A stretch of 64,000 nt of DNA from Hyphomicrobiales bacterium (GCA_900472625.1 UCIT01000026.1:62001-126000), one strand, 5' to 3'. Shown: positions 1 to 9,308, counted from the first letter of the stretch. The notes: a model not told the origin generated them from the sequence alone. A program made the numbers and translations.

Positions 1-48
1 GGTTTCACCGAATTCGATCGGATGCCGCCCGCAATGGACGGGCTCCCC

Positions 49-64
49 CCACACTTAAGTGTGG
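49..64. promoter_or_regulatory. 16-bp perfect palindrome upstream of the FNT channel gene
   Basis: The bases CCACACTTAAGTGTGG form a perfect dyad whose right edge lies about 33 bp before the GTG start at 97. A compact dyad at this distance is a plausible operator for a dimeric regulator. I cannot name the regulator, and no clear promoter hexamers are visible because the window begins just upstream. Confidence 0.4.
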
Positions 65-96
65 TACACGAGAGCGCATTCGAACCTTAGGATCTT

Positions 97-948
97 GTGA
101 AACCAAGCGTCATGGAGTTCGACCCGATGTATGCCGATACGATCAAGAATTTTTCCGTCGGAGGCGCCGAGAAGGCCCATGCTATCCGCCATGACCCTCT
201 CGCCTTTCTCATTGGCGCGGCAATGGCCGGCGCTTACATCGGCTTTGGCGACATTCTGATGTTTACGGTGGCAGCGCATGTCGACCCGGCGTGGATCCAC
301 CTCGTCATGGGGATTGTGTTCTCGTCTGCGTTGACCATCGTCGTGTTTGCCGGATCCGAGTTGTTCACGGGCACAGCGATGTACATGCCCCTTGCGGTGC
401 TATCCGGCCGCTCGCGTCTGATCGATATGCTCGGTGTCTGGGTCTTATGCTGGTTGGGCAATCTCTTCGGCGGCCTAATGCTCGCTGCTCTGTTTCATCT
501 CGCGGGAGGCGGCGTTTTGCTTGGCGACGGCAGCACCGAGTTCTTTTCGGTGGTCGCCGGTAAGATGTCGACGGGAGCCGAACAACTGTTCGCTCGTGGA
601 TTACTCTGCAACTGGCTTGTGTGCCTAGCCATCTGGATGGCAGCAAGGACTGACAACGCTGCGGCGAAGATCATGCTCATCTTTTGGCCGATCACGATTT
701 TCGTTGCTGCCGGCTACGAACACTCTGTCGCCAACATGTTCACCTTCGCAATGGCGCTCATTGGCGAGCACCCCACAGGCATCACGCTGGCCGGCGCCGC
801 TCACAATCTTCTATGGGTGACGTTAGGAAACCTGGTCGGCGGATCCGTGTTCATGGCAGCGGGATACTGGCTGCAAGGCCGAAATGACGGCCACGTATCG
901 TTCGCACCGATTCCAGCAAAGACGGAGGATCCGCAAGGCAGGCGATAG
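97..948 (+). CDS. Formate/nitrite transporter (FNT) family channel
   Basis: A 283-aa integral membrane protein of the length usual for the FocA/NirC family, which forms pentameric channels for formate, nitrite or similar monovalent anions. About six hydrophobic segments are visible between residues 35 and 265. The stretches GAAMAGAYIGFGD (near 50) and GSELFTGTAMYMPL (near 90) match FNT signature regions, and the HNLLWVTLGNLVGG stretch (near 245) fits the last conserved repeat. A GTG start at 97 has AGGA four bases upstream; an ATG at 112 is an alternative. Substrate cannot be told from sequence: no nir or pfl genes are adjacent. Confidence 0.87.
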   Translation: MKPSVMEFDPMYADTIKNFSVGGAEKAHAIRHDPLAFLIGAAMAGAYIGFGDILMFTVAAHVDPAWIHLVMGIVFSSALTIVVFAGSELFTGTAMYMPLAVLSGRSRLIDMLGVWVLCWLGNLFGGLMLAALFHLAGGGVLLGDGSTEFFSVVAGKMSTGAEQLFARGLLCNWLVCLAIWMAARTDNAAAKIMLIFWPITIFVAAGYEHSVANMFTFAMALIGEHPTGITLAGAAHNLLWVTLGNLVGGSVFMAAGYWLQGRNDGHVSFAPIPAKTEDPQGRR

Positions 949-1108
949 GCCATCTCCAGCTCTAGGCAGGCCCATCAAAGGTCTTAATGACCTGCCCTCC
1001 CTTGCAACTGGTCTGCAGAAGGTCACAAATGTATCACGAAGGACAGGGTGGTCTCCGAGGAACCGAACTCCATATGCGAGCCTACGAACTCAACCCAAGG
1101 AGCGTAAC

Positions 1109-1603
1109 TTGCCTCAGAAAATCCCGGCAGAGAAAATCGGTCTATCCCGTGCGAACCATGTCGGCATCGTCGTATCGGACCTAGCGAGCTCGATAAAGTT
1201 TTACGAGGCTCTAACCGGTACCAAGATCGAGAATGTCGATCAAATTGGCGGCTCTCGGATGGCGGCCGTTCAGGGCATGGACAAGGTGTTGATCAAGTAT
1301 GCCAACGTCCACCTCGACAATCTGAACATCGACCGTCTCCAGTACGACGAACCTAAGCCGCAAAAAGCCGACTATAAGGGCAATGATATCGGTGCCATGC
1401 ACCTCTGCTTTGAGGTGGACGATCTCGATGCCGTGTATCAGCGAATGCTCGACGCCGGCGTGGAGTTCTCGGGCAAACCCATCACATTCGAAGACGGCGA
1501 CGGCCTCAAGAACGGAGCCGGAACTGCGGTTGCCTATTTTGATGATCCCGATGGCACGCACCTTGAGATCATTTCACCAAAAGGCCCCTTTAAGAGGAAG
1601 TGA
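1109..1603 (+). CDS. VOC superfamily (glyoxalase/bleomycin-resistance fold) protein
   Basis: About 164 aa when read from TTG 1109, which follows AAGGAG by six bases; the frame is open further upstream, but that part does not look like the family. The N-terminal half contains ANHVGIVVSDLASSIKFYEAL and the C-terminal half AMHLCFEVDDLDAVYQRML and FDDPDGTHLEII, the paired beta-alpha-beta-beta-beta units of VOC proteins. The candidate metal ligands are His near 15, His near 96 and Glu near 156. These proteins act as metal-dependent lyases, dioxygenases or drug-binding proteins; the substrate is unknown. It is followed by a hairpin terminator shared with the convergent protease gene. Confidence 0.8.
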   Translation: MPQKIPAEKIGLSRANHVGIVVSDLASSIKFYEALTGTKIENVDQIGGSRMAAVQGMDKVLIKYANVHLDNLNIDRLQYDEPKPQKADYKGNDIGAMHLCFEVDDLDAVYQRMLDAGVEFSGKPITFEDGDGLKNGAGTAVAYFDDPDGTHLEIISPKGPFKRK

Positions 1604-1611
1604 GTCAACAA

Positions 1612-1641
1612 ACGGTACCCAAGCAAACGCTTGGGTACCGT
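1612..1641. terminator. Hairpin terminator candidate between convergent genes
   Basis: A perfect 13-bp stem (1612-1624 with 1629-1641) and a 4-nt loop sit between the VOC gene and the convergent protease gene. There is no strong U run on either side, so termination efficiency is uncertain, but its position suits a bidirectional terminator. Confidence 0.6.
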
Positions 1642-1658
1642 CGGCTATACGGGTCGGC

Positions 1659-3146
1659 TCAGGACACGGCGAACGGGACAGCCACAAAGCTTGACCGACC
1701 TTCCCGGTCGATGAGCAGAAGAACGGACTTCTTTCCCGCCTTGGCGGCATCTGCGACAGCCCGCTTGGCGCTGCTTGCATCGTTGACTTCCGCTCCATTG
1801 ACCTTGCGAATGACGTCTCCGACCTGAATGCCTGCGGCAGCAGCAGTCTTGTCAGGAATGACACTGGCGACCACCGCTCCTGAAAAGTCATCGGGAAGGC
1901 CCAGTTCAGCGCGCTCTTCCTCGGCTAGGTCCGTGAGGCCCAAACCGATCGCTGGTCCCTTTTCCTCTTGCTTTCCAGCATCGGCGACCTGCTTTGAGCC
2001 GACGTCATTGCCACCGATTGTCACACTCAGATCTACAGACTTTCCATCACGCCATATCGTCATCGTGTCCTTTGCGCCCGGCTCCAGGTCGGCGACGAAC
2101 CGCGACAAATCCTTCGGCGTCATTACTTGATTGTCGCCAACCTTCGTAACGACGTCACCACTCTTCAAGCCGGCTTCGAATGCCGGTGTTGTCTCGTTGA
2201 CCGAATTGACGAGCGCTCCTCGGGCCTGCTCGAGGCCAAGGGCATCGGCGATGTCTTTGGTCACGGGCTGGATCTCGACCCCGAGATAGCCGCGTTCCAT
2301 CGAGCCATTCGCCTCAAGCTTGGCAGCGATTTTCTTTGCTTCGTTCGACGGAATCGCGAAGCCGACACCGACGCTGCCTCCATTTGGTGAGTAGATCGCG
2401 GTGTTGATGCCGACGACTTTCCCGTTGCCATCCACAAGCGGCCCACCGGAATTGCCGTGATTGATCGGCGCGTCAATCTGTATGAAGTCATCGTAAGGAC
2501 CGCTGTGGATGTCGCGGCCGCGTGCGGAGACTATGCCGGCTGTCACGGTGGTGCCAATGCCAAATGGATTGCCTATAGCAAGGATTTGATCGCCAAGTCT
2601 TACGTCATTGGAGTCGCCCCACGCTGCCGTAGGCAGCGGCTTTTCGGCATTCACTTTGAGCACTGCGAGGTCTGTCTTGGGATCCGCACCCATGAGTTCG
2701 GCGGGCAACTCGGTACCATCGTCAAGCGTAACCTTGATGTCGGTGGCGTTGTCGATCACATGATTATTCGTCACGATTACGCCGCTCGACTTAACTATGA
2801 AGCCCGAGCCGAGCGCCTGAGCAACGCCGCTGGTATCGCGCTTCGACTTCTGTCCGGGAACAGGGATACCCTGCTGCTCGAAAAATTTACGGAATTGCTC
2901 GTTGGGCAACTCGTCTTCTTTGGCCGCGCCGCTGGACTTCAGCGTCGTCGTGATCGTAACGACGGCTGGTTTGTCATTCTCGACGACAGACGCAAAAGAC
3001 CCCTTGCTCGGATTGACTTCGGTCGTGTGCGCGGGAGCGGCAGCCGCACCGGTAGCTTGGATAGCAAAAGGAAGCGAGGAAAGGCCGACGATGACAGCCG
3101 CGCCGAGAATTGCAGCCTTCCTGTGTTTGCGAACGATGTTGGACAT
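1659..3146 (-). CDS. degP: Do/DegP-like periplasmic serine endoprotease with two PDZ domains
   Basis: A 495-aa HtrA family protein that degrades or chaperones misfolded envelope proteins. Residues 1-37 form an export signal (basic start, hydrophobic core, Ala-rich end). The trypsin-like domain shows the catalytic triad His129 (in TNNHVI), Asp159 (in KTDLAVL) and Ser233 (in HGNSGGPL). Two PDZ domains follow, with MERGYLGVEIQPV near 285 opening the first and the second covering about 395-490 (AAAAGIQVGDVIRKVNG). Length and architecture are complete. In rhizobia several paralogues exist, so whether this is the principal DegP, DegQ or another Do homologue is not decidable here. It is monocistronic and points away from the accessory region. 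Confidence 0.92.
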   Translation of the reverse strand: MSNIVRKHRKAAILGAAVIVGLSSLPFAIQATGAAAAPAHTTEVNPSKGSFASVVENDKPAVVTITTTLKSSGAAKEDELPNEQFRKFFEQQGIPVPGQKSKRDTSGVAQALGSGFIVKSSGVIVTNNHVIDNATDIKVTLDDGTELPAELMGADPKTDLAVLKVNAEKPLPTAAWGDSNDVRLGDQILAIGNPFGIGTTVTAGIVSARGRDIHSGPYDDFIQIDAPINHGNSGGPLVDGNGKVVGINTAIYSPNGGSVGVGFAIPSNEAKKIAAKLEANGSMERGYLGVEIQPVTKDIADALGLEQARGALVNSVNETTPAFEAGLKSGDVVTKVGDNQVMTPKDLSRFVADLEPGAKDTMTIWRDGKSVDLSVTIGGNDVGSKQVADAGKQEEKGPAIGLGLTDLAEEERAELGLPDDFSGAVVASVIPDKTAAAAGIQVGDVIRKVNGAEVNDASSAKRAVADAAKAGKKSVLLLIDREGRSSFVAVPFAVS

Positions 3147-3697
3147 GATTTTCCTTCGTTGAATTTTGGATATGGCTCTTCATTCAACGCCGCAAAGAGC
3201 GATGTTGAGTAAAAGTTCGCGTGTAGATCGGTGGCCCTCGGTTGACCGAGGTGTAGCGCGATGGACCTCTGTCAGCGTCAATTGCGCCGCTAAGGGAACA
3301 TATGCTTTCAGTAGTCCTAATTTACAAATTAATGATAAGTTAGCAGTTGATTGCCGTTTCTTAACATTTACCAGTCGTGATCTAGTGAGCTTAGCTTGGG
3401 ACAGCGGCAGCCAAGATGTGCGAAGCGAAACCAGCGTGGAGAGGCTACTGCGGATTCAGCGGCCACTGACGGAATCCGATCCCACGCGGTGGATCTGGTG
3501 ATATCCGTTTAACCCGGCAGAAACCGCCACAGCCTTGATCTGATTCCAAGGTTTTAGACTGAAAAATGCATGTCTGGCATCAACATGCGGGCGCGCACTG
3601 ATAGGCCAAGCGTCAAGTTACTGAATTTTACGACCCCTTTACCTATCGCATTATCCGAGTTGTAACGGGAGGATGTGTAGATGCTTCAACATTCAAA
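3147..3697. other. 551-bp intergenic region at the left edge of the accessory region
   Basis: No convincing gene. A 111-codon open frame (3166-3501, plus) has no ribosome-binding site and no recognisable motif. The part from 3296 to 3375 is clearly A+T-richer than its surroundings. TGTCAG at 3270 and GGGAGGA at 3667 were considered as an element end and as the ribosome-binding site of the methyltransferase; neither is well supported, the second being about 24 bp from the ATG. Confidence 0.5.
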
Positions 3698-5683
3698 ATG
3701 TCTACGAGAGCCGATATGAACGAAAGAGCCGCTGCACTCGCTAAGGCGAAAGAGCGCATCGTCAAGCTTCGAAAAGCGATGACCGAAAAGTTCGTGAAGT
3801 TGGCCAGTGAAATCGAGGCCCTCGAAGCTTGCCTTCCGATCACGGACTCTAGGGAATTCCTTGTGGCCCGCTGTGGCCTCTCGTCCAGTGAATTGAAGAT
3901 GTACTCGGAGTTTGCGACAAAGCTAAAGGGCTATGAAGAGCTGCTTCAGCAACGCTCGGTGAACTACGAGGTCCTACGCGGGCTCACAAACTCCAGCAAA
4001 ACAGTGAGGGAGATAGCGCTCGCAAAGATCGCCTCCGGCATTCGGTTCGATTTGACGGATCTCAAGGTCGTCCGCCGTGGAGTAGCGGACAGCAGGCTCT
4101 CGGATTTCGAATATCAGGCCAAGGCGAGCAAGCGAGCTATGCTTGTATCCGCTCGCAAAAAAGCCGCGGAGGCTGTCGGCAGATTTCAGCACGGTACGGC
4201 CTCGCTGTTGGACAAGGTCGCAAACCTTCCGTTGGTGACCTCGAAGGCTTCAGAGCGCAAGTGCGTCGAAGCCATCTCTCGGGATGCAGCGGCCCTGCTT
4301 CCGATCTTTGAGACGATCGCCGGCGCCGACCATCCGACCGAGCTAACGAAGGCGTGGAGAGATGTGAAAGAGTCAGCACGTCGAAAAGCGAAAGTTCATT
4401 CCTTGTTACGCGCTCTTGCGGCTCCTACGAACGAAAAGAAGCAGAACCTTCCAATTCATGCCGAACGGCTGCGGAATGGAAGGTTGTCGATCATCACGAA
4501 TCTCGCTCGCTTCGCGGGAAACAATCAGTACATGTCGCTTACAGTGCCAGGTCCGGAGAAGATCCTGACCAGGTTGCCTGATGAACGCCTGCGGGCGTTG
4601 GAACTTTGCGCCGGCGCTGGCGGCATGGCTGTCGGATTGGAATCGGCTGGTTTTGAACACGTTGCACTTGTCGAGTTCAACAAGGACGCAGCCGCAACCA
4701 TGCGCCTGAACCGTCCCGACTGGCCGGTCGTAGAAGCAGATATGACGTCGATCGACTTCTCGGAGTATAGAGGAAAGGTTGATCTCGTGTGCGGAGGCAT
4801 GCCTTGTCAGCCCTATTCCGAAGAGGGACGAGGAAAGGGAAAGGACGATGCACGCGATCTCCTTCTTCAAGGTGCGCGTGCCGTTCGCGAGATCCAACCT
4901 CAGGCGTTTCTTTTTGAGAATGTGCGCGGCGCTTTGTTTGGAAAGCACGCCGACCAGATTGCAGCCTTCCTGAAGGAGCTTGGGGAAGCTGGGTACACGA
5001 CGCAGATCGTGGAGGTAAACACGCAGGATTATGGTGTAGCCCAAAATAGACCGCGTATTTTATTCGTCGGCCTTCGAGCCGATCAACGCCTTCGTGCATT
5101 TGAGATGCCTCGGTTTCCCGAACGCAGGGCGAACGTAGGGGACGTGCTTTTCGACCTTATGGCTGCAAATGGCTGGAGTGACGTGAACAACTGGGCGGCC
5201 TACTGCAGAACCGTCACTTTCGAGCTTCAGGACGGGACGGTCGTCCAAGGAGCTCAGGCGTCGGCTCTCACCGGGCGCAAAGGTAAATCTCAGCAGAAAG
5301 AGGGGCTGCGCTGGGCTCGAAATGGTCTTAGCCCAGCAGGATTGCCTGATGAAGCCCCGACCGATGCCCTGTCTCGAGAGGTTGGGCCGGATTTTGTGCC
5401 CGGCATCACGTTGCGTATGCGCGCGCGATTGCAAGACTTCAGCGACACCTATCAGTTTGTCGGCGGAAAAGAGTCCGTGGCCAAGCAGATCGGCAACGCG
5501 GTCGCCCCTCGGCTTGCCCAGGCGGCCGGGTTAGCTTTGCAATCGGTCCTTCGTGGTCATCGCTTCGATGTTGAAAAGATGTTGTGGCCTGATGAACCCG
5601 CGAGCGGCGAGCAGACACGCGTTGGCGTAGCGGCCCCTGCTCTAGCGCCAGATCTCCAGTCGGTGCGACGCCAATTTGCTTAA
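3698..5683 (+). CDS. DNA cytosine-5 methyltransferase with a long N-terminal domain
   Basis: A 661-aa protein. Residues 1-295 form a helical, charged N-terminal region with no family I can name. The C-terminal half has the ordered C5-MTase motifs: motif I ELCAGAGGMAVGLESAGF (302), motif IV GGMPCQPYSEEGRG with catalytic Cys370, motif VI ENV with Glu407, motif VIII QNRPR (449) and motif X GNAVAP (near 595). It should therefore methylate cytosine in a short DNA motif using S-adenosylmethionine. The stretch between motifs VIII and X (about 120 aa) is the target-recognition region. No restriction enzyme or Vsr nuclease is adjacent. The N-terminal domain is shared with the degenerate paralogue at 10389-12446. 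The start is uncertain: ATG 3698 lacks a near Shine-Dalgarno site, and ATG 3716 is possible. Confidence 0.9.
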   Translation: MSTRADMNERAAALAKAKERIVKLRKAMTEKFVKLASEIEALEACLPITDSREFLVARCGLSSSELKMYSEFATKLKGYEELLQQRSVNYEVLRGLTNSSKTVREIALAKIASGIRFDLTDLKVVRRGVADSRLSDFEYQAKASKRAMLVSARKKAAEAVGRFQHGTASLLDKVANLPLVTSKASERKCVEAISRDAAALLPIFETIAGADHPTELTKAWRDVKESARRKAKVHSLLRALAAPTNEKKQNLPIHAERLRNGRLSIITNLARFAGNNQYMSLTVPGPEKILTRLPDERLRALELCAGAGGMAVGLESAGFEHVALVEFNKDAAATMRLNRPDWPVVEADMTSIDFSEYRGKVDLVCGGMPCQPYSEEGRGKGKDDARDLLLQGARAVREIQPQAFLFENVRGALFGKHADQIAAFLKELGEAGYTTQIVEVNTQDYGVAQNRPRILFVGLRADQRLRAFEMPRFPERRANVGDVLFDLMAANGWSDVNNWAAYCRTVTFELQDGTVVQGAQASALTGRKGKSQQKEGLRWARNGLSPAGLPDEAPTDALSREVGPDFVPGITLRMRARLQDFSDTYQFVGGKESVAKQIGNAVAPRLAQAAGLALQSVLRGHRFDVEKMLWPDEPASGEQTRVGVAAPALAPDLQSVRRQFA

Positions 5684-5699
5684 ATTACGGCGTCGCCCC

Positions 5700-6536
5700 T
5701 CATCGTCCGAGGACGTGCCAGTGGGAACTTGGGTGCTTGGCGGTCGTCGTTTGACCATTTCGGAGAGTGAGCTGGGCAGCCGATGTAAACGCTCGCTTTT
5801 TCATGAGCGCGGTGATCGCCATGCCAGATATCGCAGAAGCCACCAGGATCATCGCGACTATCACGAACTGATATATGCCAGCATACAGTGGGCTCGCTCC
5901 TGAGACGAGCATACCAGCCATGACACCCGGTATCCAAACTAGACCCAGCGATCTCAGCATGTCCAGACGAGGGAGCAAACTCGCGTACACGGCAGTCTGC
6001 ACGTAGGGTGACACGCTAACGGAAGGCTCGGCCCCCAGACAGAGGGCAGCTTCGATCTGGCCGGCATGGTTGAGAATGTCGGCACGAAACCGCTCCATAG
6101 CCTGAGCGCAGGCGTTCATGCTGTTTGCGATAATCATGCTGCCTACTGGGACGAGAACCGTAACATCAGTGGACAGACATCTGGTCAGAAGCATGAAGGC
6201 GACAGCCGTTCCGCCGCCCGCGCCTATTGAATAAAGCGAGATCTCGAACGCGTAGGGCAAATCCTTGAACCGATGGCTTGCGGTAACAGCCGCCGCCACC
6301 ACCATTCCCAAGAGAATGAGAGTTCCGATGAGCAGCGTGCCCTTGAGTATAAGCCCAAGCACGACGCCTACGAGCGACATCTGAATCAAGCCGCGTAGAA
6401 GCGAGACCGAGGTTTCCTTCTCAACCCGGACGCCGAAACGCCGACACACAAGCACCACGCATAGACACAGAAAGGCCGCCCCACCTGCCTGAACAAGTCC
6501 GACCAGAACCTCATGATCAAACAGACCCGTGAGCAT
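5700..6536 (-). CDS. fetB: FetB/YbbM-type (UPF0014) ABC transporter permease
   Basis: A 278-aa membrane protein translated from ATG 6536, preceded by GGAGGAG at seven bases; it overlaps the end of the ATPase gene, so the two are translationally coupled. Seven or so hydrophobic segments and the stretches GMVVAAAVTASHRFK, PVGSMIIANSMNACAQAMERF and LVWIPGVMAGMLVSGASP match the UPF0014 family. In E. coli FetAB exports iron and helps in oxidative stress; the substrate in this organism is an inference. The gene converges on the methyltransferase gene with only 16 bp between them and no visible terminator. Confidence 0.85.
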   Translation of the reverse strand: MLTGLFDHEVLVGLVQAGGAAFLCLCVVLVCRRFGVRVEKETSVSLLRGLIQMSLVGVVLGLILKGTLLIGTLILLGMVVAAAVTASHRFKDLPYAFEISLYSIGAGGGTAVAFMLLTRCLSTDVTVLVPVGSMIIANSMNACAQAMERFRADILNHAGQIEAALCLGAEPSVSVSPYVQTAVYASLLPRLDMLRSLGLVWIPGVMAGMLVSGASPLYAGIYQFVIVAMILVASAISGMAITALMKKRAFTSAAQLTLRNGQTTTAKHPSSHWHVLGR

Positions 6537-7233
6537 GAAGTATCTCCTCCGTTGGCCCAATAGAGAGCAGTTTGCCGCCACTCATGAACATCGTTCGTTT
6601 GGCCAACCGGAGGGCCTGAGCCGCACTATGTGTAACAATCAGGCAAGTGACACCGTCCTCTTCTGTCACTTTGAGGACGAGGTCTTCGATTGTTCGGCTG
6701 GATTTTTCATCCAGAGCGGACGTCGGCTCGTCGAGCAACAGTATGCGTGGCCTGTTTGCCAACATCCTCGCAAACGAGACGCGTTGCGCTTCTCCACCGG
6801 ACAGGGTGCTGACATCTTGGCTTGCGTAACCGGACAGTCCGACCTTCGCCAGAAGCCCTTCGATCTCTTCTCGCTTCAGAACCTGACGCCGCTGCGCCGG
6901 GCCGAAGCCGACATTGTCGGCTACCGAGCCGGCGAACAGGTTGGCGCTCTGCATCACCATCCCGACGGTCTGCCGCAGAGCGGTCGGAGGCAGTTTTCGA
7001 TAGTCGGAGCCTCCGATGTAAACGGTGCCAGAAGTAGGCTCATCGAGGCGATTCACGAGGCGTATCAGCGTCGATTTGCCCGCGCCGCTTGGACCGGTGA
7101 TCGCTACTATCTCAGCGCGTGGGATACTGGTGCTCACGTCATCGACTAACAATCGCCCTTCGACGCTTCGCTGCAATCCGGCCAAGCGTAGTTCTGCAAT
7201 TGGCGTCGTGACCGGGAATGATGTGTCGTTCAC
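6517..7233 (-). CDS. fetA: FetA-type ABC transporter ATP-binding subunit
   Basis: A 238-aa ABC ATPase. Walker A GPSGAGKST is at 47-55, the Q loop lies in VGMVMQSANLF, the signature is LSGGEAQR, Walker B is [14 protein letters not shown], and the switch His is in LIVTHS. It is the first gene of a two-gene unit with the FetB-type permease. GTG 7233 is used as start, with GAGGT nine bases upstream. With its partner it should export a metal ion, iron in the best-known case. There is no dedicated substrate-binding protein, which fits an exporter. Confidence 0.86.
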   Translation of the reverse strand: MNDTSFPVTTPIAELRLAGLQRSVEGRLLVDDVSTSIPRAEIVAITGPSGAGKSTLIRLVNRLDEPTSGTVYIGGSDYRKLPPTALRQTVGMVMQSANLFAGSVADNVGFGPAQRRQVLKREEIEGLLAKVGLSGYASQDVSTLSGGEAQRVSFARMLANRPRILLLDEPTSALDEKSSRTIEDLVLKVTEEDGVTCLIVTHSAAQALRLAKRTMFMSGGKLLSIGPTEEILHAHGSV

Positions 7234-7649
7234 ATGCGCAACCTCGGTTATGGCCAGCGCAAGCGAGTGCCGACACGAATGGAAAGAGTTGGGATGAATA
7301 TACGAACAAAAGCAGGCGGTTTAACCACTCCGTAGTCTAGCTTGGCCTATACGTAAGGACGGTAAGGGAGCTCCAGAAACGCCGAGCATTGCTGCGTTTC
7401 GTGTCACAAGCCCACTCACTCTGGCGTGCGCTTGTACAACAGCTTCATCGAGCGCACCGGAGCATCACACCTAGAGTCTGCCCCTCCTATCCGTTCGGTT
7501 GGTTCAGCCGGACGCCAAGACAAGGTATCCATAAATCAGGCGCCAGCGACAAACGTGTTGGCCGCGATGCGCCAAGCATTTCAACAGATGACGTGAGCGC
7601 TCGAGAGAAACAGCCTGCCTTCGAGGAGGGTTCTGCAATCGTCTCGCAC
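7234..7649. other. 416-bp divergent intergenic region
   Basis: This lies between the divergently transcribed fetA and the DUF1275 gene and must hold both promoters. The plus-strand frame of the DUF1275 gene stays open back to 7389, but that part has no hydrophobic or family-like character, so I treat it as non-coding. I see no strong dyad. Confidence 0.45.
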
Positions 7650-8315
7650 ATGAAATCTAGTCAGGAGGTGAGGTCAGGCTTCGGGTGTGTCCGGCCTCTC
7701 TCTCTCGCGACGGCTTTGACAACGCTAGCGGGCTTTCTGGACGCCACGGCCTTTATCGCGTTGGACCATCTCTATGTTTCGTTCATGAGTGGAAACAGTA
7801 CGCAGCTTGGCATTTCGCTAACCCTCGGAAATCTTCGAGATACGTTATCTATAGCAGTTGTGATCATCGCCTTCGTGCTTGGTGCCGTCTGTGGGACATG
7901 GATTTCCGACAATGGGAACAACGCTTCCATCGTTTGTGCGTTAGCGACCGAGACCGCGTTTCTGCTGGCCGCCATGATACTGGCACTTGCCCATCAAACC
8001 GAAGCATCGCTCGTACTGGTGGCCGCCGCCATGGGTCTTCAGAACTGCCTTCATCAGCTTGTGGGCGGGGCAGATGTAGGAAAGGGCTTTATAACAGGAG
8101 CCCTGTTCAGTTTTGGGCAATCCTTGGCGAGATTTGGCGATGGAATTTCACAATGGCGAACTGCCGGCTCGAACTTACTGAGTTGGCTGGCTTTTGTCGT
8201 GGGAGCCGTGAGCGGAGCCGTCGCGCTCGATCGGATCGGGATAACGGCGTGTGTCGGCGCTGCGTGCCTGTTCGCTTTCGCCGTCCTGGCGGCCGTTCGT
8301 TTTCGCTTGCTTTGA
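7650..8315 (+). CDS. DUF1275 (YoaK-type) membrane protein
   Basis: Read from ATG 7650, the protein has 221 aa, the usual size for the family. Six hydrophobic helices are visible, and the early stretch LTTLAGFLDATAFIALDHLYVSFMSGN carries the family hallmark (Gly-Phe-x-Asp-Ala followed by Phe-Met-Ser-Gly-Asn). The later stretch MGLQNCLHQLVGG and GALFSFGQSLARF also fit. Function is unknown; some members are annotated as possible permeases. GAGGAGGG lies about 19 bp upstream, further than ideal. Confidence 0.8.
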   Translation: MKSSQEVRSGFGCVRPLSLATALTTLAGFLDATAFIALDHLYVSFMSGNSTQLGISLTLGNLRDTLSIAVVIIAFVLGAVCGTWISDNGNNASIVCALATETAFLLAAMILALAHQTEASLVLVAAAMGLQNCLHQLVGGADVGKGFITGALFSFGQSLARFGDGISQWRTAGSNLLSWLAFVVGAVSGAVALDRIGITACVGAACLFAFAVLAAVRFRLL

Positions 8316-8415
8316 CGCAGTGCCCGAAGCTGCGCCGTTCAGCTCTCACTTTTCTCAAGGTGACAACACAGACCGATGCCGGTGGGGTCGGTACTAACAA
8401 TCGGAAGGACTGAAG

Positions 8416-8889
8416 ATGAAACGGATCTCACTCTACCTCGGACCTTGCCTCGCTGCCTTTCTCTCATCCTCAGCGCTGGGATGGGCGGATGAGCAACTCC
8501 CCAGCCCGGTCGGGTTTCTCACCTGTGATATCGCCTCACAGCTCCGCCAAGTTCTGCAGTCGAAGCAAGACGTCGCCTGTAGGTTTGTACCCTCAAGCGA
8601 TCGGGCACCAACCTTCTATATCGGTCATATCGTCGACCACAAAATCGACTACGGCGAGATCGAGGGCGGACAGATGACGTGGCGGGTTTTCGGTGTCAAT
8701 GCCACCGTCGATACTTTGGTGGACAAATATACGCAGGTCGAAGCGCCATCATCATTGCACCTTGCGGCTGGCGTCAAAATATTGGCAGGCGAACGGCGCG
8801 CTGAAGCTTTGCTCGAGCCCTTCGACATTGAGGGCAAGAGCGGCGGCAACTTTTCGGAGGGCATCACATCTTTGACGCTGCGGCAATAG
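8416..8889 (+). CDS. Secreted DUF992-like protein
   Basis: A 157-aa protein with a clear signal peptide (KRISLYLGPCLAAFLSSSALGWA, likely cleaved after Ala25 before DEQ), so it is probably periplasmic. The mature start SPVGFLTCDIASQLRQVL and the later VACRFVPSS, TFYIGHI and MTWRVFGV resemble DUF992 proteins of rhizobia, which have a conserved pair of Cys residues in a small beta-rich domain; here Cys37 and Cys54 would be that pair. Function is unknown. The gene has GGAAGGA seven bases before ATG 8416 and follows the DUF1275 gene by about 100 bp. Confidence 0.65.
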   Translation: MKRISLYLGPCLAAFLSSSALGWADEQLPSPVGFLTCDIASQLRQVLQSKQDVACRFVPSSDRAPTFYIGHIVDHKIDYGEIEGGQMTWRVFGVNATVDTLVDKYTQVEAPSSLHLAAGVKILAGERRAEALLEPFDIEGKSGGNFSEGITSLTLRQ

Positions 8890-9134
8890 GAGCTTTGAGC
8901 CCGCAATAATGGACCAGCCGTCACGCGGTCACAGGTCAGATTGTCCTTTCCCAGCAGACATGAGCGAAACCGAAGTCCTAGTTGCCTATGGTGATGTATG
9001 CCTCGCTTCAAAAGCTGGTCAGTTAGCGGGTAATCACACTATCACCCTCACGTCAGGCATCGACAATCTTGAGACATTGGGAAAGAAGACGCTTTGGGAT
9101 GGTGCCCGAGACATTGTCTTCTAAGCTGACCAGC

Positions 9135-9308
9135 TCAATTCTCCAAGCGACCAATCCTCGCTCCGGGATTGCTCTGCGGCCGTGCTGGGGGGTCACCGAT
9201 CAGGTTTTTGATCCTAGAGGACATGGCGACGGCGCCTGAATTCGAGCTGACCAAACGGTCATTCAAGCATTCTAACTCTATCGCTACGCTTTGTGAAATT
9301 GGTTTCAT
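9135..9308 (-). CDS. Possible small hypothetical protein
   Basis: A 57-aa frame from ATG 9308 with AAGGA about ten bases upstream. The protein has no recognised family; it contains an Ala/Ser-rich middle and ends in a Pro/Arg-rich tail. It sits between the DUF992 gene and the Phd-like antitoxin, both of better quality. The 245 bp from 8890 to 9134 hold only a short plus-strand frame of no recognisable character. It could equally be non-coding. Confidence 0.3.
   Translation of the reverse strand: MKPISQSVAIELECLNDRLVSSNSGAVAMSSRIKNLIGDPPARPQSNPGARIGRLEN

Noticed and set aside
3270-3300. TGTCAG-type element end at the left of the accessory region
   Set aside because: The only loosely matching partner (CTGACA near 21083) shares six bases and the flanking bases show no target duplication. 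There is not enough to call terminal repeats.
3166-3501. 111-codon frame upstream of the first methyltransferase
   Set aside because: No ribosome-binding site, no recognisable motif, and the region is A+T-rich intergenic DNA.
8908-9124. 71-codon plus-strand frame after the DUF992 gene
   Set aside because: The product has no recognisable feature and the start lacks a ribosome-binding site; it is more likely non-coding.
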